Below, in pieces: positions 24,684 through 32,972 of a DNA stretch of 64,000 bases. Every line of letters begins with the position of its first letter. The first letter of the stretch is position 1. Location: NCBI GenBank assembly GCA_016292015.1, contig JAEEZY010000012.1:62001-126000 (forward strand), given 5' to 3'. The translations under genes were made by a program, and so were the position numbers. The notes beneath the pieces are model-generated. The model saw only the letters and a list, made by a program, of their open reading frames with translations. It was not told the origin of the DNA and made no database searches. Source of the stretch: Bacteroidales bacterium. GTDB lineage: Bacteria > Bacteroidota > Bacteroidia > Bacteroidales > P3.

Positions 24684-25961
24684 ATGAACTTCAAAATATA
24701 TACAGCAGTTACTATTTTATCGCTTGCCTTTTCGATTCAAGGCCTGCAAGCCCAGGACACCATCGACACCGCATATTACCGTTATTCTATACGTCCACAA
24801 CCATATTTCGGACACCCGTATGCATTCTATGACACCCTAACAGGACAGTATCCTATAGATCCTGTAAGCGGAGAATACATATCTGTCTGTCCCAATGGCA
24901 ATGGCTTTTTTTATTTTTTCACGTTATACAATACTACTTATACAATCGGTGGTAATTTTTTTTATGCCCACTATGATTTAGGTACTCCCGAATCCGATCT
25001 ATATGGTATAGCACTACAACTTAGAGATGTTGAGGATTTCACGGAAGGTGACTCAATGGTCGCCACATTGTATGAGTGGCCGGACTACACTAATCCACCA
25101 ATACCAATAGACTCTATTGTCATCAACGGAGGAAACGTAGGTAAGCGGCGCTGGATGGAAATCCCACTATTGCAGAGTGGAGCAACATATACCTCTGGAA
25201 ATTCCTATGGTCAGCTCACACAATCCTTTTGTTCAACCATCCACGACAACTGTATTGGCAGTATAGCATATCTTCCAATAATGGAATTCTATTTCGACAC
25301 CGTTCGTCACATATCATCCGATTCTCTTTGGTATATGTTAAAAATCTATCGTGAGCACAGGAGTAATTTCGTTATAGCAGGTGCACAAAAACCAACTTCC
25401 TATAGTTTTGTGTTTCGTGGTATAACTACTTGGAGAATTACAGATAATTGGTCTGGGGATTGGCATCGGTGTTTTCCCATCACAGCACCTCTGCCCGACT
25501 GGGAAGTCTCTTCGCTGGACACCCTTATCCCGATGCCGACCAAGCCGGACAACCCCGACCCGGGCGACCCGCAGAACCCGGACGACCCCAACGATCCCGA
25601 CAACCCCGACAACCCCAACGATCCCGACAATCCAGATAATCCAGACAATCCGCAGGACCCAGAGGACCCGGAGGATCCGGAGAACCCCGGCGGTGACGAG
25701 GGCATCGACAACTTCGAAATTCAAAATTCAAATTTCGAAATTAACATCTATCCCAACCCGGCTAGCGGAGTGACCACTGTGTCGAGCGAGGAGCCAATTA
25801 TCGACATGGTTGTGCGCGACATGGCGGGCCGCACTGTGATGCACCAGACCGCCTGCGGCACCACGGCTTCCTTTGACACCACTACTCTCCGCAAAGGGGT
25901 CTATCTGGTGAAGGTGACCACCACCAGAGGCACCGCAACCAAGAAACTGGTGGTGGAATAG
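24684..25961 (+). CDS. T9SS-exported surface protein with long Asp-Pro linker, family B-like
   Basis: I start at the ATG at 24684; a TTG at 24678 is also in frame. The 425-residue product has a signal peptide ending IQGLQAQ, a beta-rich domain of about 250 residues not recognised, and a linker of about 50 residues built of Asp-Pro and Asn-Pro dipeptides (encoded at about 25548-25690). A sorting domain follows (YPNPASGVTTVS through KGVYLVKVTT, ending KKLVVE). A surface location follows from the sorting domain. It shares its linker end with the gene at 22200 and its sorting domain with that at 21037. Confidence 0.82.
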   Translation: MNFKIYTAVTILSLAFSIQGLQAQDTIDTAYYRYSIRPQPYFGHPYAFYDTLTGQYPIDPVSGEYISVCPNGNGFFYFFTLYNTTYTIGGNFFYAHYDLGTPESDLYGIALQLRDVEDFTEGDSMVATLYEWPDYTNPPIPIDSIVINGGNVGKRRWMEIPLLQSGATYTSGNSYGQLTQSFCSTIHDNCIGSIAYLPIMEFYFDTVRHISSDSLWYMLKIYREHRSNFVIAGAQKPTSYSFVFRGITTWRITDNWSGDWHRCFPITAPLPDWEVSSLDTLIPMPTKPDNPDPGDPQNPDDPNDPDNPDNPNDPDNPDNPDNPQDPEDPEDPENPGGDEGIDNFEIQNSNFEINIYPNPASGVTTVSSEEPIIDMVVRDMAGRTVMHQTACGTTASFDTTTLRKGVYLVKVTTTRGTATKKLVVE

Positions 25962-25974
25962 GGAGGGGAGTGCT

Positions 25975-26006
25975 TGAATGCGTTAATGCGTGAATGTGTT
26001 AGTGAA
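25975..26006 (+). repeat. 8-bp array, four units
   Basis: TGAATGCG, TTAATGCG, TGAATGTG and TTAGTGAA follow without gaps just after the stop codon of the T9SS gene. Confidence 0.7.
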
Positions 26007-26186
26007 AGTTGAAAAGTTCGCTTCGCTTGAAAGTTAAAGAGTTTGATAGTTAAAAAGTTGAAAAGGGTCGCTTCGCTGAAAAGGTTGAAAGTTTGCCTCC
26101 TTCGGAGTCAATGTCGGCTTCGGTTCGGCAATGAAAACTAGTTTTTATTGCTCTCACTCTTGCACGACATTTTAAAGGGGAGGGGT

Positions 26187-26258
26187 TGAATGCGTTAACG
26201 TGCTAATGTGTTAATTTGTTAGTGATAGATTGTCTGAATGCGTTAATGCTTTCATTAA
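26187..26258 (+). repeat. 8-bp array, nine units
   Basis: Units TGAATGCG, TTAACGTG, CTAATGTG, TTAATTTG, TTAGTGAT, AGATTGTC, TGAATGCG, TTAATGCT and TTCATTAA keep a strict 8-bp period. It is the same family as the array at 25975. Confidence 0.7.
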
Positions 26259-26264
26259 TTAATA

Positions 26265-26295
26265 GACAGGGGCGCCGTTCCACGGCGCCCCTGTC
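26265..26295. terminator. Bidirectional terminator between the surface cluster and phosphohexomutase
   Basis: GACAGGGGCGCCG and CGGCGCCCCTGTC are exact 13-bp complements with loop TTCCA, followed by a T-rich run (GTTGTTTTCTTG). The genes on both sides point towards it, so it likely serves both. Confidence 0.9.
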
Positions 26296-26342
26296 GTTGT
26301 TTTCTTGTTTATGTCTTGTTTGAGTTTTGAATCAGGGTTGGG

Positions 26343-28103
26343 TCAGATGCCCAGGGACTGTTTCAGTGCGGCGATTTTGTCGTCGAGGGCTTTCTCGGTC
26401 GCGTCGAAGTTTTCCTTGCAACAGAGGGTGGCGCTGACGCTGAAGTAGAACTTTATCTTGGGTTCGGTGCCGGAAGGACGGACGGTCACTTTGGAGCCGT
26501 CGGCGGTGAAGAACTGCAGGACGTTGCTCTTGGGTTGGTCTATCGTGCGGGTGGTGCCGTTTGTGAGGTCGGTCGAGAGACTTGTCTGCACGTCGTCGAG
26601 GCGTATCACGCGGCTTCCGGCCAGCTCCTTCGGCGGGTTCTCGCGGTAGTTTTTCATCATAGCCTCAATCTCGGCGGCGCCGCTCTTGCCTTTGCGCACC
26701 ACGGAGACCTGAGCCTCCTTGAAGAAGCCGTAGCGTTTGTAGATATCGACCAGCACGTCGAAGAAGGACATGCCTTGCTCGGCGGCCCAAGCCGCAATCT
26801 CGGCAATCATCGAGCATGCGGCCACAGCGTCCTTGTCGCGGACGAAGTCGCCCACCATATAGCCATAGCTCTCCTCGCCGCCGCCGATGAAGGTCTCGAT
26901 GCCTTCGAGCGCACGAATCTTGTCGCATATCCACTTGAAGCCGGTGAGGGTGTCGTAGCTCTTGACGCCGAAGCTCTCGGCTATAATGCGAGGCAGCTCG
27001 CTGGTGACGATGGTTTTGACTATATATTCATTGCCCGTAAGGAGGGCTTTCTCTTTCCACTGGCGGCAGAGGTAATAGACGAGCACCGAGAGAGTCTGGT
27101 TGCCGTTGAGCAGACGCCAGTCGCCGTCGGGCATACGTACAGCCATACCCACACGGTCGGCGTCGGGGTCGGAGGCGAACACCACGTCGGCGTTGATCTT
27201 GCGACCCAAATCGACGGCCATCTTCATGGCAGCCGTCTCCTCGGGGTTAGGGGAGGGGGTGGTGGGGAAGTTGCCGTCGGGAGTAGCCTGCTCCTCGACC
27301 ACATTCACGTTGGTGAAGCCCAGTTCGCCTAGGACACGCGGAATAAGGGTGATGCCCGTACCGTGGAGTGGCGTATAGACTATCTTGATATTGTTGTGTT
27401 TCTTGATCAGTTCGGGGTGCAGGCTGTTGCCTATGATGCGGTCGAGATAGACGCGGTCGAGCTCCTCGCCCACGAACTCAATGCCGCGGTCGTCGTCCTG
27501 CATCTTCACGTCGCTCAGGTGCTTGATGTTGAGCACCTCGTCGATGACAGCCTTGTCGTGGGGCGGCACCAGCTGAGCGCCGTCGTTCCAGTAGGCTTTG
27601 TAGCCGTTATACTCTTTGGGGTTGTGGCTGGCGGTGAGCATGACACCCGTCTGACATTTGTAGTGACGCACCATGAACGAGAGGACAGGAGTGGGGCGGA
27701 GCTCTTTCACCATGATGACGTGGAAGCCGTTGGCAGCCAGCACACGAGCGGTGATGAGAGCATACTCGCGGCTATGGTTGCGGCTGTCGTGCGATATGGC
27801 GGCACGCAGCTCTTTCTCGCCTGCGAAAGCTTTCTTCACGTAGTTGGCGAGGCCTTGGGTGGCCATGGCGACGGTGTAGCGGTTCATGCGGTTGGTGCCG
27901 ACACCCATGATGCCGCGCAGACCGCCCGTGCCGAATTCCAGGTTGCGGTAGAAGCTCTCGTTGAGTTCGTCGGGGTTGGAGGCCATCTGGAGGATGGACT
28001 GTTTGGTTTGGTCGTCGTAGTCGCCGTTGAGCCAGAGGGCTATATTCTGCTTGGCGGAGTCGTCGATGGGCAGGGACATGATTTGTTGCTTGGGATCGGT
28101 CAT
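26343..28103 (-). CDS. Phosphohexomutase (phosphoglucomutase/phosphomannomutase)
   Basis: The 586-residue protein has the four-domain plan of alpha-D-phosphohexomutases. The phosphoserine loop is TASHNPKEYNGYKAYW, the metal-binding loop DPDADRVGMAVR, the sugar-binding loop GGGEESYGYMVGDF and the phosphate-binding loop RPSGTEPKIKFYFS. It interconverts hexose 1- and 6-phosphates, feeding glycogen, nucleotide sugars and glycolysis. Length and order match the PGM/PMM type found in Bacteroidetes; glucose or mannose preference cannot be told. It faces the surface cluster across a shared terminator. The window also has manA and pgi, so hexose phosphate steps are well represented. Confidence 0.93.
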   Translation of the reverse strand: MTDPKQQIMSLPIDDSAKQNIALWLNGDYDDQTKQSILQMASNPDELNESFYRNLEFGTGGLRGIMGVGTNRMNRYTVAMATQGLANYVKKAFAGEKELRAAISHDSRNHSREYALITARVLAANGFHVIMVKELRPTPVLSFMVRHYKCQTGVMLTASHNPKEYNGYKAYWNDGAQLVPPHDKAVIDEVLNIKHLSDVKMQDDDRGIEFVGEELDRVYLDRIIGNSLHPELIKKHNNIKIVYTPLHGTGITLIPRVLGELGFTNVNVVEEQATPDGNFPTTPSPNPEETAAMKMAVDLGRKINADVVFASDPDADRVGMAVRMPDGDWRLLNGNQTLSVLVYYLCRQWKEKALLTGNEYIVKTIVTSELPRIIAESFGVKSYDTLTGFKWICDKIRALEGIETFIGGGEESYGYMVGDFVRDKDAVAACSMIAEIAAWAAEQGMSFFDVLVDIYKRYGFFKEAQVSVVRKGKSGAAEIEAMMKNYRENPPKELAGSRVIRLDDVQTSLSTDLTNGTTRTIDQPKSNVLQFFTADGSKVTVRPSGTEPKIKFYFSVSATLCCKENFDATEKALDDKIAALKQSLGI

Positions 28104-28330
28104 GGTAAATGGAAATTGAATTTTACAGTAATATAACGTGGGAATGTGGGTTTTAGTATAAGGGGGCGTGGGTGGTCAAAAAAGTACAGTTTAAAAGAAT
28201 CGGACAGATTATAAACTGGAGCGTAGGTTAAAAAGGGTCGCTTCAAAATTTTTTTTGGGAGGGGGGTGGTTGGATTGGATTTGTTTTGTATCTTTGTAAA
28301 CTGAAAGAATCGGTCTTATATCATTATATA

Positions 28331-28420
28331 ATGCGATATATCAATCATATAGGTTCGCTTTCGGGGTTTTACAATCCGTTTTTGGCTGCAATGCTACTGT
28401 ATGTAACATGCTGTCAATAA
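28331..28420 (+). CDS. Possible 29-residue hydrophobic peptide
   Basis: An ATG at 28331 opens 29 codons (MRYINHIGSLSGFYNPF, then LAAMLLYVTCCQ), 35 bases downstream of a TATCTTTG element. The peptide is hydrophobic and could be a small membrane protein. It has no recognisable homology and might equally be chance, so I give it low weight. Confidence 0.2.
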   Translation: MRYINHIGSLSGFYNPFLAAMLLYVTCCQ

Positions 28421-28430
28421 AGTGTTAAAT

Positions 28431-28540
28431 CAATCACTTTCGTTTTACTTCTGTATCACTGTTGTATCAGTCAGGTATTACTGTTGTTCTGGGTATGAGG
28501 CCCATTCGAGACCCATTCGAGACCCATTCGAGGTTTCTTC
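28431..28540 (+). repeat. 11-bp-phased array, ten units of two kinds
   Basis: From 28431 the sequence divides into 11-bp units: CAATCACTTTC, GTTTTACTTCT, GTATCACTGTT, GTATCAGTCAG, GTATTACTGTT, then GTTCTGGGTAT, and from 28497 GAGGCCCATTC, GAGACCCATTC twice and GAGGTTTCTTC. The two unit types share one phase (28497 is four periods from 28453). It lies upstream of miaB. Confidence 0.8.
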
Positions 28541-28787
28541 GTGTCTGGTATTAGGAGGGATATGGGGTTGCTGTGTTTTGCGGGGGGCTTGGGGGGGGTG
28601 TAACTTCTTTGTTCCTAACTGTTCGTCCCGCACTTGGTTAATCGGGCTCTTGCTTTTCTGTTGGTTTTCACCAGCGAGGGAAGAGGATGGCTGTATTTCG
28701 GAGGGAATACAATAAAAGGGTGGAGGCGGCGTTATTATAGTTAGTGTCGTTGTGCCCGTAGGGCAGGCGACGGGAAAGGTTTGATGT

Positions 28788-30104
28788 ATGGAACTGAAAG
28801 GCAGGAAGATATATATAGAGACCTATGGCTGCCAGATGAATTTTGCGGACAGCGAGGTTATCACGTCGATACTGAAGGAGGCCGGATGCGAGAGGTGCGA
28901 GCGAGTGGAGGAGTCGGATTATGTGCTGATAAACACCTGTGCGATAAGGGACAACGCAGAGCAACGGATACACAGGAGGCTGCGGGACCTTAGGGCGGAG
29001 CAGCAGAGGAGACGGATGTATGTTGGGGTGCTGGGGTGTATGGCCGAGAGGCTGAAGCAGCGGCTGATGGTGGAGGAGGAGAACGTGAGCTTTGTGGTGG
29101 GGCCAGACGGGTATCGCAGGTTGCCGGAGATAATGACGAGGGTGGCAGAGGGAACGAAGGTGGCGGAGACGGAGCTGAGCGAGAGCGAGACGTATTCGGA
29201 CATAGTGCCGGTGAGGCTTGACGGGAACGGGATATCGGCATATATCTCGATTATGCGAGGGTGCCAGAACTTCTGTGCCTACTGTGTGGTGCCATACACG
29301 CGAGGAAGGGAGAGGAGCAGAGACGCAGAGTCGATAGTGAATGAGGCCAGAGGTCTTTTTGAGGCGGGCTACAAGGAGGTTACGCTGCTGGGGCAGAATG
29401 TGAACTCGTACAGGTGGGGTGATGTGACGTTTGCGCAGTTGATGGCGAGGGTGGCGGAGATATCGCCGGAGCTGAGGGTGAGGTTTGCCACTTCACATCC
29501 GAAAGACTTGTCGGACGAACTCTTGGCGACGATGGCGAGATATGGAAACATCTGCAAGTGCATACATCTGCCGTTGCAGAGCGGGAGCTCGAGAATGCTG
29601 AAGTTGATGAACAGGAGATACACAGCGGAGTGGTATATGGATCGCATCGAGGCTATCAGGAGGTATATGCCAGACTGCTCGATCACCACCGACGTGATAG
29701 CGGGTTTCTGCGGAGAGGAGGAGGAGGACCATAAGGCGACACTGGAGATGTTCAGAAGGGTGGGCTACGACTACGCATATATGTTCAAGTTTTCGATGAG
29801 GCCGGACACATACGCGGAGAAACACTTGAGGGACGATGTGCCAGACGAGGTGAAGGGTAGGAGATTGGAAGAAATAATCAAGTTGCAAGGAGAGATAGCG
29901 CTGGAAAACAATCGCAGAGAGGTGGGGAAGACGTACGAAGTGTTGGTGGAGGGTACGTCGCACAGGTCGAAGGAGCAGCTGTTTGGAAGGAACAGCCAGA
30001 ACAAGGTGATAGTGTTTGACAGGAAGGATGCCAAGGAGGGAGAGTATGTGAAGGTGAGAGTTACCGACTGTACGGCGGCGACACTGATAGGAGTATTGGT
30101 TTAA
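28788..30104 (+). CDS. miaB: tRNA-2-methylthio-N6-dimethylallyladenosine synthase
   Basis: MiaB adds a methylthio group to N6-isopentenyl adenosine 37 of tRNAs. The 438-residue protein has all three parts. An N-terminal UPF0004 domain has cluster cysteines C15 (ETYGCQMN), C51 (NTCAIRD) and C84 (LGCMAE). The radical SAM CxxxCxxC is at C159, C163 and C166 (GCQNFCAYC). A C-terminal TRAM domain covers about 370-438 (TYEVLVEG, then LFGRNSQNKVIVF). The start MELKGRKIYIETYGCQM is normal for the family. It is followed by the PASTA gene after 26 bases. Confidence 0.95.
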   Translation: MELKGRKIYIETYGCQMNFADSEVITSILKEAGCERCERVEESDYVLINTCAIRDNAEQRIHRRLRDLRAEQQRRRMYVGVLGCMAERLKQRLMVEEENVSFVVGPDGYRRLPEIMTRVAEGTKVAETELSESETYSDIVPVRLDGNGISAYISIMRGCQNFCAYCVVPYTRGRERSRDAESIVNEARGLFEAGYKEVTLLGQNVNSYRWGDVTFAQLMARVAEISPELRVRFATSHPKDLSDELLATMARYGNICKCIHLPLQSGSSRMLKLMNRRYTAEWYMDRIEAIRRYMPDCSITTDVIAGFCGEEEEDHKATLEMFRRVGYDYAYMFKFSMRPDTYAEKHLRDDVPDEVKGRRLEEIIKLQGEIALENNRREVGKTYEVLVEGTSHRSKEQLFGRNSQNKVIVFDRKDAKEGEYVKVRVTDCTAATLIGVLV

Positions 30105-30130
30105 AGTTAAGAATCAAGTCATCAGGATAT

Positions 30131-31030
30131 ATGAAAAACAATGGATTTATTCAAAAACACCCGATAGTGAAACACCTGCTTTGGATGCTGGGCATTTCGG
30201 TGGCTATAGTGATAGTGGTGATGTTGTTCGTGAAAATCTATTCGCGACACGGGCAGGAATACGTCATGGAAAACTACACAGGGGAGAACTACAGCAGTGT
30301 GGTGAATTCGAACAGACTTGGGTTGCGGTTTGTGGTGACAGACTCGATATATAATGACGAGTACGAAGCCGGGACGGTACTTTCGCAAGACCCGCCGGCA
30401 GGGGCGATGATAAAGAAAGGGAGAAAGGTGTATCTGACCATAGCGTCGTCAGAGCCCGAGGACGTGCTGATGCCGGACTTGGTGGATATGTCGCTGAGGC
30501 AGGCGGTGTCGCAGCTGATGAGCGAGGGGCTGTCAATTGGGAAACTGAATTTTGTAGAGAGCGAAGACAGGAATGCAATACTGGCGCAGAAGATAAAAGG
30601 ACGCACAGTGGCACCTGGGGAGAAGGTGAACCGCGGGACGGTGGTGGATTTGACAGTGGGTAGAGGAGTCATCGATATGGGGGCTATAGTGCCAGTGTTG
30701 ATAGGCAAGAACCGCGAAGGGGTGCAGAGGGCGGTGTTTGCGTCGTCGCTGAACATAAGCGAGTCGTTCAACGCAGGGGTGACGAACAAGGCGACAGCGA
30801 GGGCCTATAAGCAGGAGCCGATTTGTTCGGATGTGAAATATCCGATGGGGACAACGGTGAGGGTGTGGTACTGCAACGCCGACGAATATGAGTCGCAGAG
30901 ACGGTCGGCGGACCGAGAGATTGACTCGCTGAAGCGAGTGGAGGACAGTCTGCGGAGGGCGCTGGAGGCGGTGGATGAAGAGGACGACGGGCTAGACTTC
31001 GATTTTCTGGATATAGACGACTTGTGGTAG
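30131..31030 (+). CDS. PASTA-domain membrane protein
   Basis: The 299-residue protein has one N-terminal helix (about residues 17-38, LWMLGISVAIVIVVMLFV) and an extracytoplasmic part with about three PASTA domains. These are seen in GTVLSQDPPAGAMIKKGRKV, MPDLVDMSLRQAVSQL and GRTVAPGEKVNRGTVVDLTV. PASTA domains bind peptidoglycan or beta-lactam-like ligands. There is no kinase or transpeptidase domain, so this is the stand-alone type common in Bacteroidetes, often beside an RluD-type gene, as here. The C-terminus is acidic and charged (VDEEDDGLDFDFLDIDDLW). Confidence 0.85.
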   Translation: MKNNGFIQKHPIVKHLLWMLGISVAIVIVVMLFVKIYSRHGQEYVMENYTGENYSSVVNSNRLGLRFVVTDSIYNDEYEAGTVLSQDPPAGAMIKKGRKVYLTIASSEPEDVLMPDLVDMSLRQAVSQLMSEGLSIGKLNFVESEDRNAILAQKIKGRTVAPGEKVNRGTVVDLTVGRGVIDMGAIVPVLIGKNREGVQRAVFASSLNISESFNAGVTNKATARAYKQEPICSDVKYPMGTTVRVWYCNADEYESQRRSADREIDSLKRVEDSLRRALEAVDEEDDGLDFDFLDIDDLW

Positions 31031-31032
31031 GG

Positions 31033-31081
31033 TTTTAAGTTTCTAGTTTTTAGTTTTAAGTCTTTAGTTTTGGGTTTTGAG
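31033..31081 (+). repeat. 7-bp array, seven units, containing the apparent start codon of the next gene
   Basis: TTTTAAG, TTTCTAG, TTTTTAG, TTTTAAG, TCTTTAG, TTTTGGG and TTTTGAG follow without gaps two bases after the PASTA stop codon. The only usable start for the next frame, TTG at 31077, is in the last unit. Confidence 0.85.
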
Positions 31082-32966
31082 ACGGATATGGCTTGCTTTG
31101 GTGGTGCTTTGGGCTGTGCATGTCAGTGCGCAGGAGGTGTTGATGCCCGTGGTTGGCAGGCATCAGGCATCGGGCGGTAAGCAGAGCGGAGAGGTGACGA
31201 TACCTTTTTTCGACGACTTTGCAGGAGGGAGACTTGACGGAAGGCTATGGTGCGGTTCACAGTCGGATGTCACGGACGGCTGGGGTATGTATCCGCCTAC
31301 GGTCGGGGTGGCAAAGCTGGACGCTGTGGATGAGGAAGGGGTGCTATATCAGAATATTTCGTCAACATTCAGTGCAGACACTCTGGAGTCGCGGACGATA
31401 AGGCTGGACTCGGTGTTTGAGCCTTTCCAGGAGGCATTGGGTCCTAGCGACTCGCTGTATCTGACGTTTTACTACACGGTGGGAGGAAGGCTGAGCAGTT
31501 TCGGTGGGCGCATAGGAGACGAACCTGACGAGCAAGACTCGTTGGTGCTGGAATTCTATTCGAAGGAGTCGGGGGAGTGGGTAAAGGTGTGGGGCAGGGG
31601 TGGATGTAGCGCGGAAGAATTGAAAACTGCGACGGGAAGATACTGGCAGCGTGTGGCGGTGGCTGTTGCTGAAGAGAGATACTTCAACGACGGCTTCAGG
31701 TTTAGATTCAGAAATATCTGTAGTCTCGACCCCACAACCACGGCAGGACTGACTGGCAACAGCGACCAATGGTATGTGGATTGTGTGTATCTGGACAAAG
31801 ACAGGGCACACAATGACGAGACGGAGAGAGATGTGGCATTCGTGGAACCTGCACGTTCTCTGTTGAAGAACTATTGTGCCATGCCGGCACGGCAATACCG
31901 ACGGACGGAGATGGTGGAAAATACGGAGGCGCTGATAACGAACAGGTATAGTGTGACAGTGGCATCGCACTACGGGTACTATGTGCTTGACGCCAGAGGT
32001 GACACGCTATACAGCTATGATGGAGGCTATGAAAATGCGCCACCGTTTGAGAACGAGGGCGACTACCAGAGGAGTGGCTACCATGCACGGGCTGCGGTGG
32101 ATTTCTGTTATCCGGAGAACACGTTGATGACGCGCTACAAGGTGGTGCATGTGGTGAAAGAGGGTGTGATGGGCGATCAATTCAAGGCAAACGACACGGT
32201 GGTTTTCGAGCAGGTGTTTGAAGACTATTATGCCTTTGACGACGGCAGTGCAGAAAGCGGCTATGGGTTGACCTCTACGAGCAGCAACGTTTTTTTGGCT
32301 GCAGAGTACAACCTGCCCAACGCTGACACGCTGTTGAAGGTGAAGATGTGTTTCAACAGGGCAAGAGATGGCGAGAATGGCAATGTCAGATTCCGGATTG
32401 TGGTGTGGAAGGCAGGCACCAACGGACCTGGCGAGGTGGTGTATAGGGACGAGATGCTGAGGCAACCACAGTTTGGAGGCCTCAACGAGTTCAAGGATTA
32501 CGAACTGGAGAGGCCGGTGGCGCTGGAGGGTCTGGTGTATATAGGGCTGGAGCAGGAGGGGGCCGACTACCTGAACCTGGGGTTCGACCGAAACTACAAC
32601 CATTCAGACCGGCTGTACTACCGCATCGGGAGCGAATGGCAGCGAGCGTCGGCTGCAGGCTCGATAATGTTCAGACCCTGTTTCGTTCCATACGAGACCC
32701 TGGGTATAGTGAGTGTGGTGAGAGAGGAGCGAGAACTGACAGTGTTCCCAAATCCAGCAAGGGATAGATTCAGATTGAACGGAGTGGAGAGAGGGGATGA
32801 GGTGACGGTGTTCGATTCAAGAGGCGTAGAAATGCAAAACGTCAGAGCAGAGGGAGAAATGACAGAGGTGGAATGTGGAGTGTGGGCACAAGGTGTTTAC
32901 TACGTGGTGGTAACAGCGGCAGACGGACGGAGACAAGGAGCGAAGAAGGTAATAATCGTGAAATGA
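31077..32966 (+). CDS. T9SS-exported surface protein of unknown function
   Basis: The 629-residue protein starts with a TTG at 31077; an in-frame stop lies just upstream at 31065, and no ATG gives the signal peptide (RRIWLALVVLWAVHVSAQ). The body is beta-rich with jelly-roll-like segments (DSVFEPFQEALGPSDSLYLT, then DQWYVDCVYLDKDRAHND), reminiscent of cleaved-adhesin type domains, but I cannot name a family. It ends in a sorting domain (LTVFPNPARDRFRLNG, then GVYYVVVTAADGR, ending KKVIIVK). It lies between the PASTA and pseudouridine synthase genes, with 6 bases to the latter. Confidence 0.8.
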   Translation: MRRIWLALVVLWAVHVSAQEVLMPVVGRHQASGGKQSGEVTIPFFDDFAGGRLDGRLWCGSQSDVTDGWGMYPPTVGVAKLDAVDEEGVLYQNISSTFSADTLESRTIRLDSVFEPFQEALGPSDSLYLTFYYTVGGRLSSFGGRIGDEPDEQDSLVLEFYSKESGEWVKVWGRGGCSAEELKTATGRYWQRVAVAVAEERYFNDGFRFRFRNICSLDPTTTAGLTGNSDQWYVDCVYLDKDRAHNDETERDVAFVEPARSLLKNYCAMPARQYRRTEMVENTEALITNRYSVTVASHYGYYVLDARGDTLYSYDGGYENAPPFENEGDYQRSGYHARAAVDFCYPENTLMTRYKVVHVVKEGVMGDQFKANDTVVFEQVFEDYYAFDDGSAESGYGLTSTSSNVFLAAEYNLPNADTLLKVKMCFNRARDGENGNVRFRIVVWKAGTNGPGEVVYRDEMLRQPQFGGLNEFKDYELERPVALEGLVYIGLEQEGADYLNLGFDRNYNHSDRLYYRIGSEWQRASAAGSIMFRPCFVPYETLGIVSVVREERELTVFPNPARDRFRLNGVERGDEVTVFDSRGVEMQNVRAEGEMTEVECGVWAQGVYYVVVTAADGRRQGAKKVIIVK

Positions 32967-32972
32967 AAAGAT

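Larger units (their letters stand above)
25962..26342. other. Spacer with 8-bp and 9-bp arrays before a shared terminator
   Basis: No gene is seen. The spacer holds two 8-bp-phased arrays (TGAATGCG/TTAATGCG type, 25975-26006 and 26187-26258). Between them is a 9-bp-type array with two TTCGCTTCGC cores at 26017 and 26068, the reverse complement of that at 17068-17138. The terminator at 26265-26295 ends it. Confidence 0.7.
28104..28787. other. Spacer with a possible small transcript and an 11-bp array
   Basis: The 684-base spacer between pgm and miaB holds no well-supported gene. It contains a truncated GTCGCTTC repeat core near 28229, a -7 promoter match (TATCTTTG at 28289-28296), a 29-codon open frame at 28331-28420, and an 11-bp-phased array at 28431-28540. 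Long G-runs follow. An open frame at 28422-28715 crosses the array and has no protein-like features. Confidence 0.55.

Noticed and set aside
28422-28715. A 97-codon open frame before miaB
   Set aside because: It starts within the 11-bp array and includes G-rich low-complexity sequence; no signal or domain is visible.
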